Of a stretch of 64,000 bases of DNA, positions 22,515 to 33,285 are shown piece by piece. This DNA comes from Micropterix aruncella (taxonomy: Eukaryota > Arthropoda > Insecta > Lepidoptera > Micropterigidae). Each line of letters starts with the position of its first letter. The first letter of the stretch is position 1. The notes under the pieces are model-generated. The model did not search any database and was not told the DNA's origin. It was given only the letters and a program-made list of their open reading frames with translations. The stretch lies in assembly GCA_944548615.1 (NCBI GenBank), contig OX155960.1:14092447-14156446 (forward strand), read 5' to 3'. A program made the position numbers and the translations under genes.

Positions 22515-22680
22515 GTTATGATAGCCCGTTCCAAATTTTACCATGACATGGCTGCTACACCCAGGGTTGCCCCCAACGAGGGGACTCCTCAATATGATAG
22601 CCCATTTTAAGCTGCTAACATTGCTGCTGCACCCAGGGTTATTTTGAACAGAGCATTTTAATAAAAGATTGTTTTTTTAA
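22515..22680 (+). repeat. Two-copy imperfect tandem repeat
   Basis: TATGATAGCCCGTTCCAAATTTTACCATGACATGGCTGCTACACCCAGGGTT (from 22,516) is repeated in altered form from 22,592 (TATGATAGCCCATTTTAAGCTGC...GCTGCTGCACCCAGGGTT). The period is about 77 bases. It is followed by AATAAAAGATTG. No gene is seen. Confidence 0.5.
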
Positions 22681-23043
22681 ATGTGTTTTAACTATTAACT
22701 TATTATTTAATTATTACAAAATGAACGACGTTTCTTGAGTTATATTAATGTTGGCATGATTTCATATTAGTATGTGTTATATAGACAACTATATCAAAAC
22801 TATTGTAATTTACTATAGGTTATAATCTGAGTATAGAAGGGCATATACATAAAAAACAATACTTTGAAAATATTCCAAAAGTATTTTTATGAGACTGATA
22901 AGGATGAATATATTCTAGAGAATCCGAAAAACATGAAAACTGAAGATATATTCAATAACTTTTGTTTTCATGTTTAAGCTGTATTCGCTGCTAACAGTCG
23001 TGTTTTTTACATATTTATTTGCGGGTTGTCATAAAGTACTTTA

Positions 23044-23690
23044 AAGGTTGTCGACTACAACGTTCGAACCCGTCACCCCAATGAGTTATAACGATATCAA
23101 GCTATATCGAGCTATTCGGTTTCCCATGGAGTGAACGTAAAAGACTTAGTGGACAGCGCAATCCAGAGTCAAACTACGTCAGCAGCCCATAAGGCTCCAA
23201 CGCATTAACGCGTGGCACATGAAAGAGGAACCAGCAGGCAAACCTCGTTTCCTTACTACCAGGTTTGGGCGGATTTCTCTATCTTCCAGTCTGGCCACAG
23301 AATCGAGATGGCGTTAGCGGCAATTCAGCTCGAATTTATCGCGAAGCGAAGCGTCCTTTGCCCGTCAATATTACACGGGATCGGGTGGCCAACGGATCGT
23401 TTCTAAGGATAGATCACATCTGTTCGGCAACTATCCCTGCTGCTTAGGAATCTTACGTTTCCAGACTACCGAGGTTATTCGTCGGAGTGCACAGTCGATT
23501 GTCTAACGCCTCACGGTGCGCAAACCGCCCAGTTCCGCCCGAGGTGTTCCCCGATACCTGAACCTCCGATCCCAGCTGTGTACAACTGTAGGTTAGACAG
23601 CCGCAAGCAGTTCACGGCAGGCTTCCTAGGTTAGCCCATCTTCGAAAAGGCTATTGGTTGGGAGCTGAATCGTTGGTTGGGCCGAACTAA
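23044..23690 (+). repeat. Dispersed repeat family GTCGACTAC, copy 4
   Basis: Opens with GGTTGTCGACTACAACG, then CGAACCCGTCACCCCAATGAGTT and TAACGATATC. Later it carries GCCCATAAGGCTCCAACGC, CATGAAAGAGGAACCAGCAGGC, ATTCAGCTCGAATTTATCGC, CGGGATCGGGTGGCC, AGTGCACAGTCGATTG, GCCCAGTTCCGCCCG and GGGAGCTGAATCG. This is the longest uninterrupted copy and the best one for building a consensus. Confidence 0.55.
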
Positions 23691-24781
23691 GAATACACAG
23701 GCAGGCAGGCATGAAATCGGTAGTTCCCACATTGAAAGTTTTACACATAACAGAACGAAAGGATACACACACAAGGATATATCATCAACATTAATTACTA
23801 TTGGTTCTTTTATACCCAGTAGCCAGTCATGGATGGTTAAACATGAAAACGATAAAATTACAGAAACTGGCTTACCACATTTGACACTTAATTACTGGAA
23901 CGCTTTTATCGTATTAAACTATTTAATCGCTAAAGATGCACTTCAATATCTTTTAATAATCATCCACCTTAGTTTATGTTGAAATGTTTAAACTTCATCG
24001 CTGCCTAATTGGTGCTTATTTAATGAGTTTGTCTTGAGGTGCCCATTAATGTTACAATGCCATCAAAATTAATGCAGAGCTAATTAATCGCCTCACTTGT
24101 TTGACTGCTTAATTTCAGCTTAAATCATTAGTCAGGAGGCTTTTGATATAAATTACCTAAAGCAAACGTTGAATTGAGATTGATTTACGTAAACACTGTT
24201 ACTTTTGAGCCCGAAGGAATTACTGGCAAGCTGGAAATCTTACAAAATATCTGCTTCTACCTTGATGTTGGTTTTTAGTTTTGTACAATTTAATGTACAC
24301 CTACGCAAATATTTTAGGTAGAATAACGCCTAAAATACCTAACTAGATAAATTCTACCTAATTTAATATGAAGGTGCGCGATCTAATTAGGTAGATATTA
24401 CTTTGAATCGAACTAAGTGAGGAAAAATTCGACGTCGATTCTATCTAATTTAGATAGTTATTACCTTAACCCGGCGAGGATGTGGAGGGGTCAATTTGGC
24501 CCTGCTCATTTTATTTTGTGTACAACATTTTGTCCAGCAGTCGTAGGCTGGCAAACTTCTCAGTAGCTGGAGCTATTGAAATTTCCTTCCCTCTGCAAGC
24601 TACTACTCGGTCATCCGAGCCTGCAGATAGAGATAGAAGGGCGGGAACGCAAAAAGGGTATTTATGACCCTCACACAACCACGACGTAGCAATTTTGTGA
24701 CATTCAAAACATTATTTTCTAAAAAAAATGGCCTCTGACAGTGTTCTATGCAATGCTGAATATGTATGTTTATCTTCTTCT
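23691..24781. other. Unrecognised stretch
   Basis: A 101-residue plus-strand frame (23,677-23,982) and a 61-residue frame at 24,482 are open but match nothing known. The 24,300-24,480 segment has several TAGGTAGAAT / ATCTAATTAGGTAG repeats. Confidence 0.25.
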
Positions 24782-25467
24782 TCTTATATATAAAAATGAA
24801 TCGCCGTGCGTTAGTCTCGCAAGATCTCGAAAATGACTCGACCGATTTGAATTATATTTTTTTTGTTTTATTTGCCTTGATTCAGGAGTGGTTCACAAAA
24901 AAAAATATTTAGGAAAAAAATAAAAGAAACAATTAAAAATCGAAAAAATCGAAATTGGGCATTTTGGGAAATGGGCCACTTTCAATACAGCTGCGCCATC
25001 CATAACTGTTATTCATTCCGTGCGATTGTGTAAGATTTCAAAAAGTCGAAAAGTCGAAAGTCGAAAAAGTCGAAAAAGTCAAGAGTCAAAAAAGTCAAAA
25101 AAGTCTAAAAAGTCAAAAAAGTCAAAAAAAGTCGAAAACGTCAAAAAAGTCTAAAAAGTCAAAAAAGTCAAATAAGTCGAAAAAGACAACAAAAGTCAAC
25201 AAAAGTCTGAAAAGTCGAAAAATGCAAAAAAGTTGAAAAAGTCGAAAAAGCATTTATATTTCATCATGTAATTTAAATACATTGAATTTATTTTAATTAC
25301 AAACGACTTTCATTTAATCACCGAACGAAATTCCAACCGTACATGATTCGGCCATATTATAGATTTCAATGAATTGGATTTGAAAGGTTGATTAGGATCA
25401 ATAAACGCTTATGAAGAGTTACAATCAAATCAATTTTAGGTAGTACGAAGTTCACCGGGTCATCTAG
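24782..25467 (+). mobile_element. Helitron-like non-autonomous element
   Basis: Starts TCTTATATATAAAAATGAATCGCCGTGCG and ends CGAAGTTCACCGGGTCATCTAG followed by T. This fits the TC...CTAG termini of Helitrons and the ACGAAGTTCGCCGGGTCAGCTAG-like 3' end familiar from insect copies. No inverted repeats or target duplication are expected. Between 25,036 and 25,255 it carries a minisatellite (separate entry). No Rep/helicase coding sequence is present. I did not confirm the subterminal 3' hairpin. Confidence 0.5.
25036..25255 (+). repeat. AAAAAGTCG/AAAAAGTCA minisatellite
   Basis: About 20-25 tandem units of 9-10 bases on the theme AAAAAGTCR, with variation in A-run length and G/A at the end. 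It lies inside the Helitron-like element, so it was probably expanded within, or captured by, that element. Confidence 0.8.
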
Positions 25468-25725
25468 TGTTGAATATATATGAATGTTTGCGAAAGGTGT
25501 CATTCGTACATTGTCAAGAACACATTGATCCATTCTGTCAACTGTGTGCTACTGCGAGAAATGATTAATTATCTTAAAAGACGGAAATAGTATTTTTGTC
25601 ATGACAAATGATTTATCTCTTATATAGGGCCTTAAAAAATGTTTTATAAATAACCTTGTTTTTGTTAATTTTTTTAAATATGTAACGGAGAGTCCTGCTT
25701 AAGTTGATTATTTTTTTATTTTTTT

Positions 25726-26220
25726 AAGCTATTGCATAGCTTTTATCGCGGGCCTTAGGCCAGCGCGGCGACCGAATGAAGAAATTTCTTAACGAATATA
25801 AATGATTTTAAACTGATAATGACGTCTAAACGAGTACTGCTTACGATTCGAAAAAAATATATGTTAAACAAAAACATTTTACTAATATTCTTAGCTTTGA
25901 ATATTTTAGATTTTGTTTATATTACATAGTGTAATTAATTTGTGAAATTAGGTCTAACCGAAAGCAAAAACGACTACTACGCAAGTACTATCTGGCTTAT
26001 TATTATGAAACCTGCACCATTTTAAAGATAATTTAATTATATATCTTTTTATCTACGATTTTTTTCGAATAATCCGGTTTTTTGCTTTATCGAATAAAAA
26101 ATTCGTGCGCGGCGCTCTATCGGAAGACGTTTAAATTATTCCGAATCATTTGCTTCCGCAGCCGCAAATGATTCGGAATAATTTCAACGTTTTCCGATAG
26201 CGCAGTTATCTGATATCAGA
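25726..26220 (+). mobile_element. AAGCTATTGCATAGC-family element, copy C (right end missing)
   Basis: Begins within TTTTTTAAGCTATTGCATAGC and follows copy B through the central hairpin and CAGTTATCTGATATCAG. It stops in AAAATAAAATAAAAAAAA without the GCTATGCAATAGC terminal block. The opposite-orientation copy D begins 25 bases later. Confidence 0.65.
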
Positions 26221-26244
26221 AAAAATAAAATAAAAAAAAAAAAA

Positions 26245-26830
26245 TACGCGTGGCACTCGGGGACTGCCGCGGTGAAGCTATTGCATAGCATTTTTAACAA
26301 CTTATGCAATTATAATTATTTATATATTTTATTTATTTTATTTTTTCTGATATGATATGAAAACGTTGAAATTATTCCGAATCATTTGCGGCTGCGGTAG
26401 CAAATGATTCGGAATAATTTAAACGTCTTCCGATAGAGAGCCGCGCACGATTTTTTTATTCGATAAAGCAAAAAAACGGAATATTCGAAAAAAATCGTAG
26501 ATAAAAAGATAGATAATTAAATTATCTTTAAAATGGTGCAGGTTTCATAATAATACGCCAGATAGTATTTGCGTAGTAGTCATTTTTGTGTTCGGTTAGA
26601 CCTAATTTCACAAATTAATTACACTATGTAATATAAACAAAATCTAAAATATTCAAAGCTAAGAATATTAGGAAAACGTTCTTGTTTAACATATATTTTT
26701 TTTGAATCGTAAGCAGTACTCGTTTAGACGTAATTATCAGTTTAAAATCATTAATTTTCGTTAAGAAATTTCTTCATTCGGTCGCCGCGCTGGCCTAAGG
26801 CCCGCGATAAAAGCTATGCAATAGCTTAAA
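26245..26830 (-). mobile_element. AAGCTATTGCATAGC-family element, copy D
   Basis: Runs from TACGCGTGGCACTCGGGGAC and GGTGAAGCTATTGCATAGC at its left to GCTATGCAATAGCTT at 26,827, the reverse of copy B. The central hairpin arms are at about 26,365-26,425. A small deletion has removed part of the ATCAGATAACTGCGCTCTATCGG block next to the hairpin. Confidence 0.65.
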
Positions 26831-26832
26831 AA

Positions 26833-26916
26833 TACGTGTGGCACTCGGGGACTGCCACGGTAAAGCTATTGCATAGCATTTTTAACAACTTATGCAATTA
26901 TAATTATTTATTTATT
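26833..26916 (-). mobile_element. AAGCTATTGCATAGC-family end fragment, copy E
   Basis: Directly after copy D, another TACGTGTGGCACTCGGGGAC end appears with GGTAAAGCTATTGCATAGCA and CAACTTATGCAATTATAATTATTTATTTA. The homology then stops. It is only the outer 80 bases of a copy. Confidence 0.6.
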
Positions 26917-27345
26917 TTATTTTTTTACTTTTGTATGTATAATGGTATTTTTTAAATTAAAATATATATTTAGTAACGTATTCGTAAGTTTAATTACCGT
27001 CGTTTTTTATTACATACCAATAAATAATTAAAAAGAAATTAAGAAATACAGGGTCAGCATGACCCTCCGCATGAGTAACGAACCCTTTTTGTACAACTAC
27101 TTCGCCGGATTAAGGTAACAATATTAATAATAATATTTAAACGCTTTACTTATTGAAACAAATCGGCAGGATTTTTGCGTTATTACCTCAAACCATCCTT
27201 ACAGGTAACTAGAAAATCGAAATAGGGAACAATTCTTTTGCGGTAATAGGAATATAAAACTATCACTAAAATCACATAAAGGGGTCTACCCATTTCGAAT
27301 CACCCAATATAAATAAAATTTGTTGCTCAACAGTTTTTATTTCCC
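26917..27345. other. Unrecognised stretch between repeats
   Basis: AT-rich with no gene-like frame. The segment TGACCCTCCGCATGAGTAACGAACCC is the only GC-rich part. Confidence 0.25.
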
Positions 27346-28470
27346 TGGATTTTTTTGCATGTATTTCCCTATAGGTAGTGACAAAACACGTTTCGAAACA
27401 AAATAGGCCATAGTTTTTTAGCAGCTATTTTAAAATGGCTGATAGGCAAATTTGAATGAAAAACTTGCTTTGCAGAAAGTCTGCTAATCTAATAATAAAG
27501 ATTTCTAAATATTCCAAAAACCAATATGTTTAGTATGAAATGAAAACTGGATGTTTTAAATTATTATACCATGCATTAAATCTCTGATTATATGTTATTC
27601 CTGTATTGAATACTTACTTAACTATCAGCATTAAAAGTTTTAGTCCTGAGAATGCACTTTTTTTACACGGTTTTTAAAAAATGGCCGAAACCCGATCAAT
27701 AAAGCTCAATTTTCTCAGGACAATATCTAAAAAGCGACTGAAAGGAAATTATAAAAAAAAAAAAATATGTTTGTTATACACATCGGAATATCTTACAAAA
27801 AAATATGACGGACACTCAACTTCACTATGTAAATTGTAATAATTTTAAGGCCTTTTTGTTTACAGAAAGAGTTTGACTGATTTTATGCATGATGCAATAA
27901 TTAGAAAATTATACTCCTAATATTCATTTCATGCTAAATATATTGGTTTTCGAATTATTTCGAGATCTTTATAAATAGATTAGCAATTAGACTGTCCGCA
28001 AATCAAGTTTTTCATTAACATTTGCCTAACCGCTGCTCTATTACTCTAAATGCAGTAAAGTCTCGGTCATAATTTATTTGCGAGATATTTCTATGTGTAT
28101 AACGAAGATTCTGTGAATTTTTTACTCGTTTCCATTCAGTCCCTATTTAGATAATCAACTGAGAAAATTGACCTTAAACGGCTTTCGGCCATTTTTTAAA
28201 AGCTCGAGGAAAAAAGGAGTTCATTCTCAGGTAGTTAGATAGGTATTCAACGCAGGAGTAACATATTATCAGTGAGTCTTAAAAAGAAACGATTGATATT
28301 TTTATCCGAGTCTTTACAGAAAGAGTTGAATAAATTTCATGTACAGCATTATAATTCAAAAAATATATTTTAAATGACAAATAATATTTAAATTAACAGA
28401 GTGCTACACGTATTTTTTTCGAAGAGTGTTTTGTCACTGTGTCTCTATAGGAAACACATGCAAAAAAAAA
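27346..28470. mobile_element. Complex inverted-repeat element
   Basis: The left end TTTTTTTGCATGTATTTCCCTATAGGTAGTGACAAAACACG and the right end CACATGCAAAAAAA (preceded by TGTTTTGTCACTGTGTCTCTATAGG) are inverted repeats. Internal blocks are also mirrored: AAACTTGCTTTGCAGAAAGTCTG...CTAATCTA at 27,460 against 27,975-28,015, TTCTCAGG plus TGGCCGAAA at 27,650-27,690 against 28,180-28,240, and TTATACACAT at 27,775 against 28,095. One block (TTTACAGAAAGAGTT) occurs twice in direct orientation (27,858 and 28,312). No protein frame is seen. A foldback-type element or two nested copies of one inverted-repeat element would explain it. Confidence 0.55.
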
Positions 28471-29090
28471 ATACGTGTGGCACTCGGGGACTGCCGCGGT
28501 AAATGTTTTGCATAGCATTTTTTAACAACTTATGCAATTATAATTATTTATTTATTTTATTTACTTTATTTTTTTTTATATCAGATAACTGCGCTCTATC
28601 GGAAAACGTTGAAATTATTCCGAATCATTTGCGGCTGCGGAAGCAAATGATTCGGAATAATTTAAACGTCTGCCGATAGAGCGCCGCGAATAGAGCGCCA
28701 CGAATTTTATTCGATAGAGCAAAAACACCGGATATTATTCTTTGACTATTCGAAAAAATTCGTAGATAAAAAGATAGATAATTAAATAATCTTTAAAATG
28801 GTGCAGGTTTTATAATAATACGCCAGATAGTATTTGCGTAGTAGTCGTTTTTGTGTTCGGTTAGACCTAATTTCACAAATTAATTACACTATGTAATATA
28901 AACAAAATCTGAAATATTCAAAGCTAAGAATATTAGGAAAATGTTCTTGTTTAACATACATTTTTTCGAATCGTAAGCAGTACTCGTTTAGACGTAATTA
29001 TCAGTTTAAAATCATTATTTTTCGTTAAGAAATTTCTTCATTCGGTCGCCGCGCTGGCCTAGGCCCACGATAAAAGCTATGCAATAGCTT
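28471..29090 (-). mobile_element. AAGCTATTGCATAGC-family element, copy F
   Basis: Full-length copy in reverse orientation. It keeps the longer form TATTATTCTTTGACTATTCG next to the CGTAGATAAAAAG block, which is shared with the 59.4-kb copy but lost in copies A-D. Its left terminal motif is mutated to TAAATGTTTTGCATAGC. Confidence 0.65.
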
Positions 29091-29695
29091 AAAAACAGGG
29101 AAATTAATAATGTTGAGCAAAATTGCCAGGGTGATTTTAAATGGATTGACCCAAAGGCAACTCGTATCAAATGTATCTTACGTTATATTCCAGCAGAAAA
29201 TAAAACCTAAATAAAAATATAAAAAAGCTATAACCGAATGGCAAGCAATAACGCAGGAAAAGGGAGGGGATGGGATGAGAGAATGGGATGGGAGATGAGA
29301 AATGTATCTGCGATTAAAACAATACAAAATTGGTGCTGCCCTTGGTAAACTGTTCTTGATACGGGCTCCACGTACGGAGAAACGGTGCGAGTAGAAATCA
29401 CTAGTGTGACCAGGGATCGTCCAGGGATCACTACTGTGAGCAGTAGGTTGTATTGAGTTCTAGAGGGCGCCCGTGAGCTGATAGAGCGTTGGTCATACTT
29501 ATGAGATAGCTCGGAGCGGCCCCCTCCAAGATTATGTAGAGCAAACCGATGACTATCGTATTTCTCCTTTCTCGCGTCAGTCAGAGAATTCTCCTTCTGC
29601 ACTCCGTAATATGCTACTTTCTTAAAAAATAAAACGAATGCAGACATTGGTCAGACAGTAAAGTCAAGTGACTTGTCGGTCCGGAGCGGTCCGGA
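28762..29695. repeat. Tandem duplication, unit 1 (934 bp)
   Basis: The sequence from GTAGATAAAAAGATAG (28,762) to CGGTCCGGAGC (about 29,687) is repeated immediately from 29,696. By eye the two units differ at very few positions (for example AAAACCTAAATAAA against AAAACATAAATAAA). The unit joins part of copy F to a unique segment of about 600 bases. Confidence 0.8.
29091..29690. other. Unique segment of the duplicated unit
   Basis: Contains a GATGGGATGAGAGAATGGGATGGGAGATGAG purine stretch and AGGGATCGTCCAGGGATCACTACTG. A 139-residue minus-strand frame spans it but has no recognisable domain. The frame recurs in the second unit only because the DNA is duplicated. Confidence 0.4.
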
Positions 29696-30484
29696 GTAGA
29701 TAAAAAGATAGATAATTAAATAATCTTTAAAATGGTGCAGGTTTTATAATAATACGCCAGATAGTATTTGCGTAGTAGTCGTTTTTGTGTTCGGTTAGAC
29801 CTAATTTCACAAATTAATTACACTATGTAATATAAACAAAATCTGAAATATTCAAAGCTAAGAATATTAGGAAAATGTTCTTGTTTAACATACATTTTTT
29901 CGAATCGTAAGCAGTACTCGTTTAGACGTAATTATCAGTTTAAAATCATTATTTTTCGTTAAGAAATTTCTTCATTCGGTCGCCGCGCTGGCCTAGGCCC
30001 ACGATAAAAGCTATGCAATAGCTTAAAAACAGGGAAATTAATAATGTTGAGCAAAATTGCCAGGGTGATTTTAAATGGATTGACCCAAAGGCAACTCGTA
30101 TCAAATGTATCTTACGTTATATTCCAGCAGAAAATAAAACATAAATAAAAATATAAAAAAGCTATAACCGAATGGCAAGCAATAACGCAGGAAAAGGGAG
30201 GGGATGGGATGAGAGAATGGGATGGGAGATGAGAAATGTATCTGCGATTAAAACAATACAAAATTGGTGCTGCCCTTGGTAAACTGTTCTTGATACGGGC
30301 TCCACGTACGGAGAAACGGTGCGAGTAGAAATCACTAGTGTGACCAGGGATCGTCCAGGGATCACTACTGTGAGCAGTAGGTTGTATTGAGTTCTAGAGG
30401 GCGCCCGTGAGCTGATAGAGCGTTGGTCATACTTATGAGATAGCTCGGAGCGGCCCCCTCCAAGATTATGTAGAGCAAACCGAT

Positions 30485-32800
30485 TGAATTCAATTCAATT
30501 CAATTCATTTATTTCAAAAATCTTTACAGATTGTCGAAACTAAAACTAGGTGTTAGGTACATTTAATATTATTTACAATTTAATTCCATCGTGATTTCAT
30601 TTCCGTTCAGTTCTAAAGTTCACTTTGTAAATTATACACGTCATATACAGATATAAATTAATAACGATAGAGACAGAGTTCAATTTGTAGATAAAAAAAA
30701 TAGATGGACGTCATGTTTGCTAGATTATATACGCATACTTGAACAAGTGGTATTTATAGTCTAGAAGATTATTATTGTAATTCATTATTATTAATTATTA
30801 AAATTCATATTTGTCATTAAAACGATTATTAAAGATTATTAAAATTAAAATATAATTAAAATTCATTTACGTCATATAATTCCTTATAAATTAGTAGCTT
30901 TCTGACTTCCGAATAGAAAACTAATATTTTCTTTTCCCTACATATTAGGTCTTTTAGGTTTTGTGGCAGTTTATTAAAAAAGGACATTCCCACGTAGTTA
31001 GGGTCTCTGCGTAAAATTTCTAGGTTCGGACGAGGTAATAGTAGATTGTTCCTCGACCTAGTCAAGTGATTATGTACTTCTACAGGTTTCTTAAATTTAG
31101 ATATGTCTTTAGCTACTAGTTTGATGCACTCAAATAAATATAGTGATGGTAGGGTGAGTATATTTTGATTCCTGAATGATCCACGACACGATTGAAAGCT
31201 GTCCATGTTATTTAGAATTCTTATTGCGCGTTTCTGCAGGGAGAAAATATGCTGCCTAAATTCCATGGTGCACTGAGCCCAGAATGAGATGCCGTAACGT
31301 AGGTGCGACTCAAAGTGGGCGAAATATATGCATCTGGCGTCTGTTTTACTGATAATTTTGCACATCTGACGCAGTAAAAAGCATGCTCTAGAAAGCTTGT
31401 CACTCAATATTTGGGCATGCGGGGTCCACCTTAACTTATCGTCTATTACGACACCCAGGAATTTGTGCGTAGCAACATTGCTTACCTTGTGCACCCCAAT
31501 TTTTAGTGCCGGAATATTCGGAGAAGTCTTTTTGGAACCAGAATGTATCATTGAAACAGTCTTTGAGGCATTTAGAGCAAGGTTATTGCACTCCAACCAG
31601 TCGTTTAGTTGCACTAGCTCTTTATTCAATGTGTCAATTACTCGATCTAAATCCTGGTCGGCATAACTTATGCTGGTGTCGTCAGCGAATAGAATGACCT
31701 CAGAATTAGTGACCGCTGATGGAAGATCGTTCACATAAATTATAAAAAGAGTTGGTCCTAGTATACTCCCTTGTGGTACCCCAGATCTAACTATACACTC
31801 ATCAGAAAATACTGGCCTAATTACGCCTCCCTCATTTTCAGTGAGTTGCACTAATTGTCGTCTGTTATAGAGGTAACTTTGAAACCATTTCAGGCCGTTT
31901 CCTCGGATTCCGTATCTTTCGAGCTTGTATAATAAACGCTCGTGGTTAACCATGTCGAAAGCCTTCGACAGGTCGCAGAAAACAGTTCCTGAATACAGTT
32001 TTCTGTCCGTGTTTTTATACAATGTAGTTACCATATTTTTCAGTGCATCCATAGTGCTTTTATTTTTTCGGAACCCGAATTGGGCATCTGATAGGATATG
32101 TTTTTCTTCCAGGTATTTTATAAGTCTAATATTAACTATTTTCTCTAATATCTTGGACATAACAGGAAGTAAAGCAATTGGCCTGTAATTTTCTATATCA
32201 GTTTTCGCATCTTTTTTATGTAGAGGTATTATCTTTGCGGTTTTAAACTCTTCAGGGAAAACCCCATCTCTGAGGGAGATATTAAAGATATGGGCTAATT
32301 GCCCTGCTATTACTGGGAGAGCAAGTTTTATGGTGGAAATATCTATGCTATCTACCCCTGTTGACTTTTTGTTCTTCATTGATCTTACTATGTTCGTAAT
32401 CTCTACGGCGTTCGTTGGGCGCATAAAAAAGTTATGGTGGCTATGAGGAATATGTCCCGTTGACGTGCTCGATGCTGCTGCCTTTTGGGACAGTTGAATT
32501 GTCTTAGAGAAAAAATGATTGAATGCATTTGCCACGTCGAGTTGGTTTGTAATAATGTCATCATTATTGTTGAGAATTATGTTGGATGCATTTGTTTTAT
32601 ATTTACCCATTTGCTGATTAACTATTTTCCATAACGCCTTAGAATTGTTTTTCTCTCTCATGATTTCCTTTATAATGTGGCTTTTCTTGGCGTTCCGTAT
32701 CACTCGTTTGTATAATTTCCCGTAAGCATTTATATAAGCAGCGATGCCGCTACTATGTTTAAATTTATGGATAAGACGAAGTGAACGCCAATTTTTAGAG
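30485..32800 (-). mobile_element. Young 5'-truncated LINE insertion
   Basis: Comparison with the empty site in duplication unit 1 (GCAAACCGATGACTATCG) fixes the borders. CCGAT stands on both sides (30,480-30,484 and 32,801-32,805) as the target duplication. On the minus strand the element ends in repeated TGAAT units, the microsatellite tail typical of several Jockey/CR1-like families. Only the 3' part of ORF2 and about 370 bases of 3' UTR are present. Confidence 0.8.
30856..32800 (-). CDS. Non-LTR retrotransposon reverse transcriptase (ORF2, 5'-truncated)
   Basis: The protein copies element RNA into DNA at a nicked genomic target. Counting from the first possible internal start at 32,703 (615 residues), the palm landmarks are YRPIALLP (173-180), GFRKNKST (210-217), DLSKAFD (244-250, first catalytic Asp), GVPQGSILGP (308-317) and FADD (339-342, catalytic pair). 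A conserved LINE C-terminus with PNYVGMSFFNKLP follows. The frame stays open upstream of 32,703 right to the truncation at 32,800, so the apparent start is not real. No apurinic-type endonuclease or ORF1 is present. The absence of stops shows recent insertion. Jockey/CR1-like is my assignment; a finer clade is not claimed. It cannot move itself because the 5' half is missing. Confidence 0.85.
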
Positions 32801-32944
32801 CCGATGACTCTCGTATTTCTCCTTTCTCGCGTCAGTCAGAGAATTCTCCTTCTGCACTCCGTAATATGCTACTTTCTTAAAAAATAAAACGAATGCAGAC
32901 ATTGGTCAGACAGTAAAGTCAAGTGACTTGTCGGTCCGGAGCGC

Positions 32945-33178
32945 AGTCTGGTGCCAGTATCAGGGTACACCGCGGTGTTAATCTTATGCAAGCCTGGAAT
33001 TAGCATTCTGTTATCTGTGTGGTGCTAGCATCCTGGTACTAACCTGGTGACAATATCCTGGTGTTAGCCTCGTGCCAAGATTCTACTGCTAGATAGGTGT
33101 CTGCATTTGGTATCAGCCTAGAACCAACATCCTGATGCTAGCCCAATGCCAGCATTCTAGCGCTCATCTGGTGCTAGA
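32945..33178. repeat. Degenerate minisatellite of CTGGTGCTAGCATC type
   Basis: Roughly a dozen variants of a 17-20 base unit built from CTGGTGCTAG and CATCCTGGTG (for example GTGGTGCTAGCATCCTGG, CTGGTGACAATATCCTGG, CCAATGCCAGCATTCTAG). It lies between the tandem duplication and the left LTR of element 1. Confidence 0.6.
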
Positions 33179-33285
33179 CAGGAATATCCTTTTGAGCCCT
33201 GATACTCAACCCCTCCAACTCTAATCTCCCCAGAATTAGTCGCCGAAATTTCATTGATTATATTTATATTGCATTTCGTATCAAG

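Larger units (their letters stand above)
29696..32944. repeat. Tandem duplication, unit 2 (interrupted by a LINE)
   Basis: Matches unit 1 from 29,696 to 30,484 and again from 32,801 to about 32,942. The intervening 2,316 bases are the LINE. The duplication ends at CGGTCCGGAGCGCAGTC. Confidence 0.8.

Noticed and set aside
25036..25255. CRISPR-like regular repeats
   Set aside because: Units are contiguous 9-10 base A-rich repeats without spacers, in a eukaryotic transposon.
29228..29647. 139-residue minus-strand frame, repeated in shorter form at 30,162-30,365
   Set aside because: No recognisable domain. The repetition is due to the 934-base DNA duplication, and the frame overlaps purine-rich low-complexity sequence.
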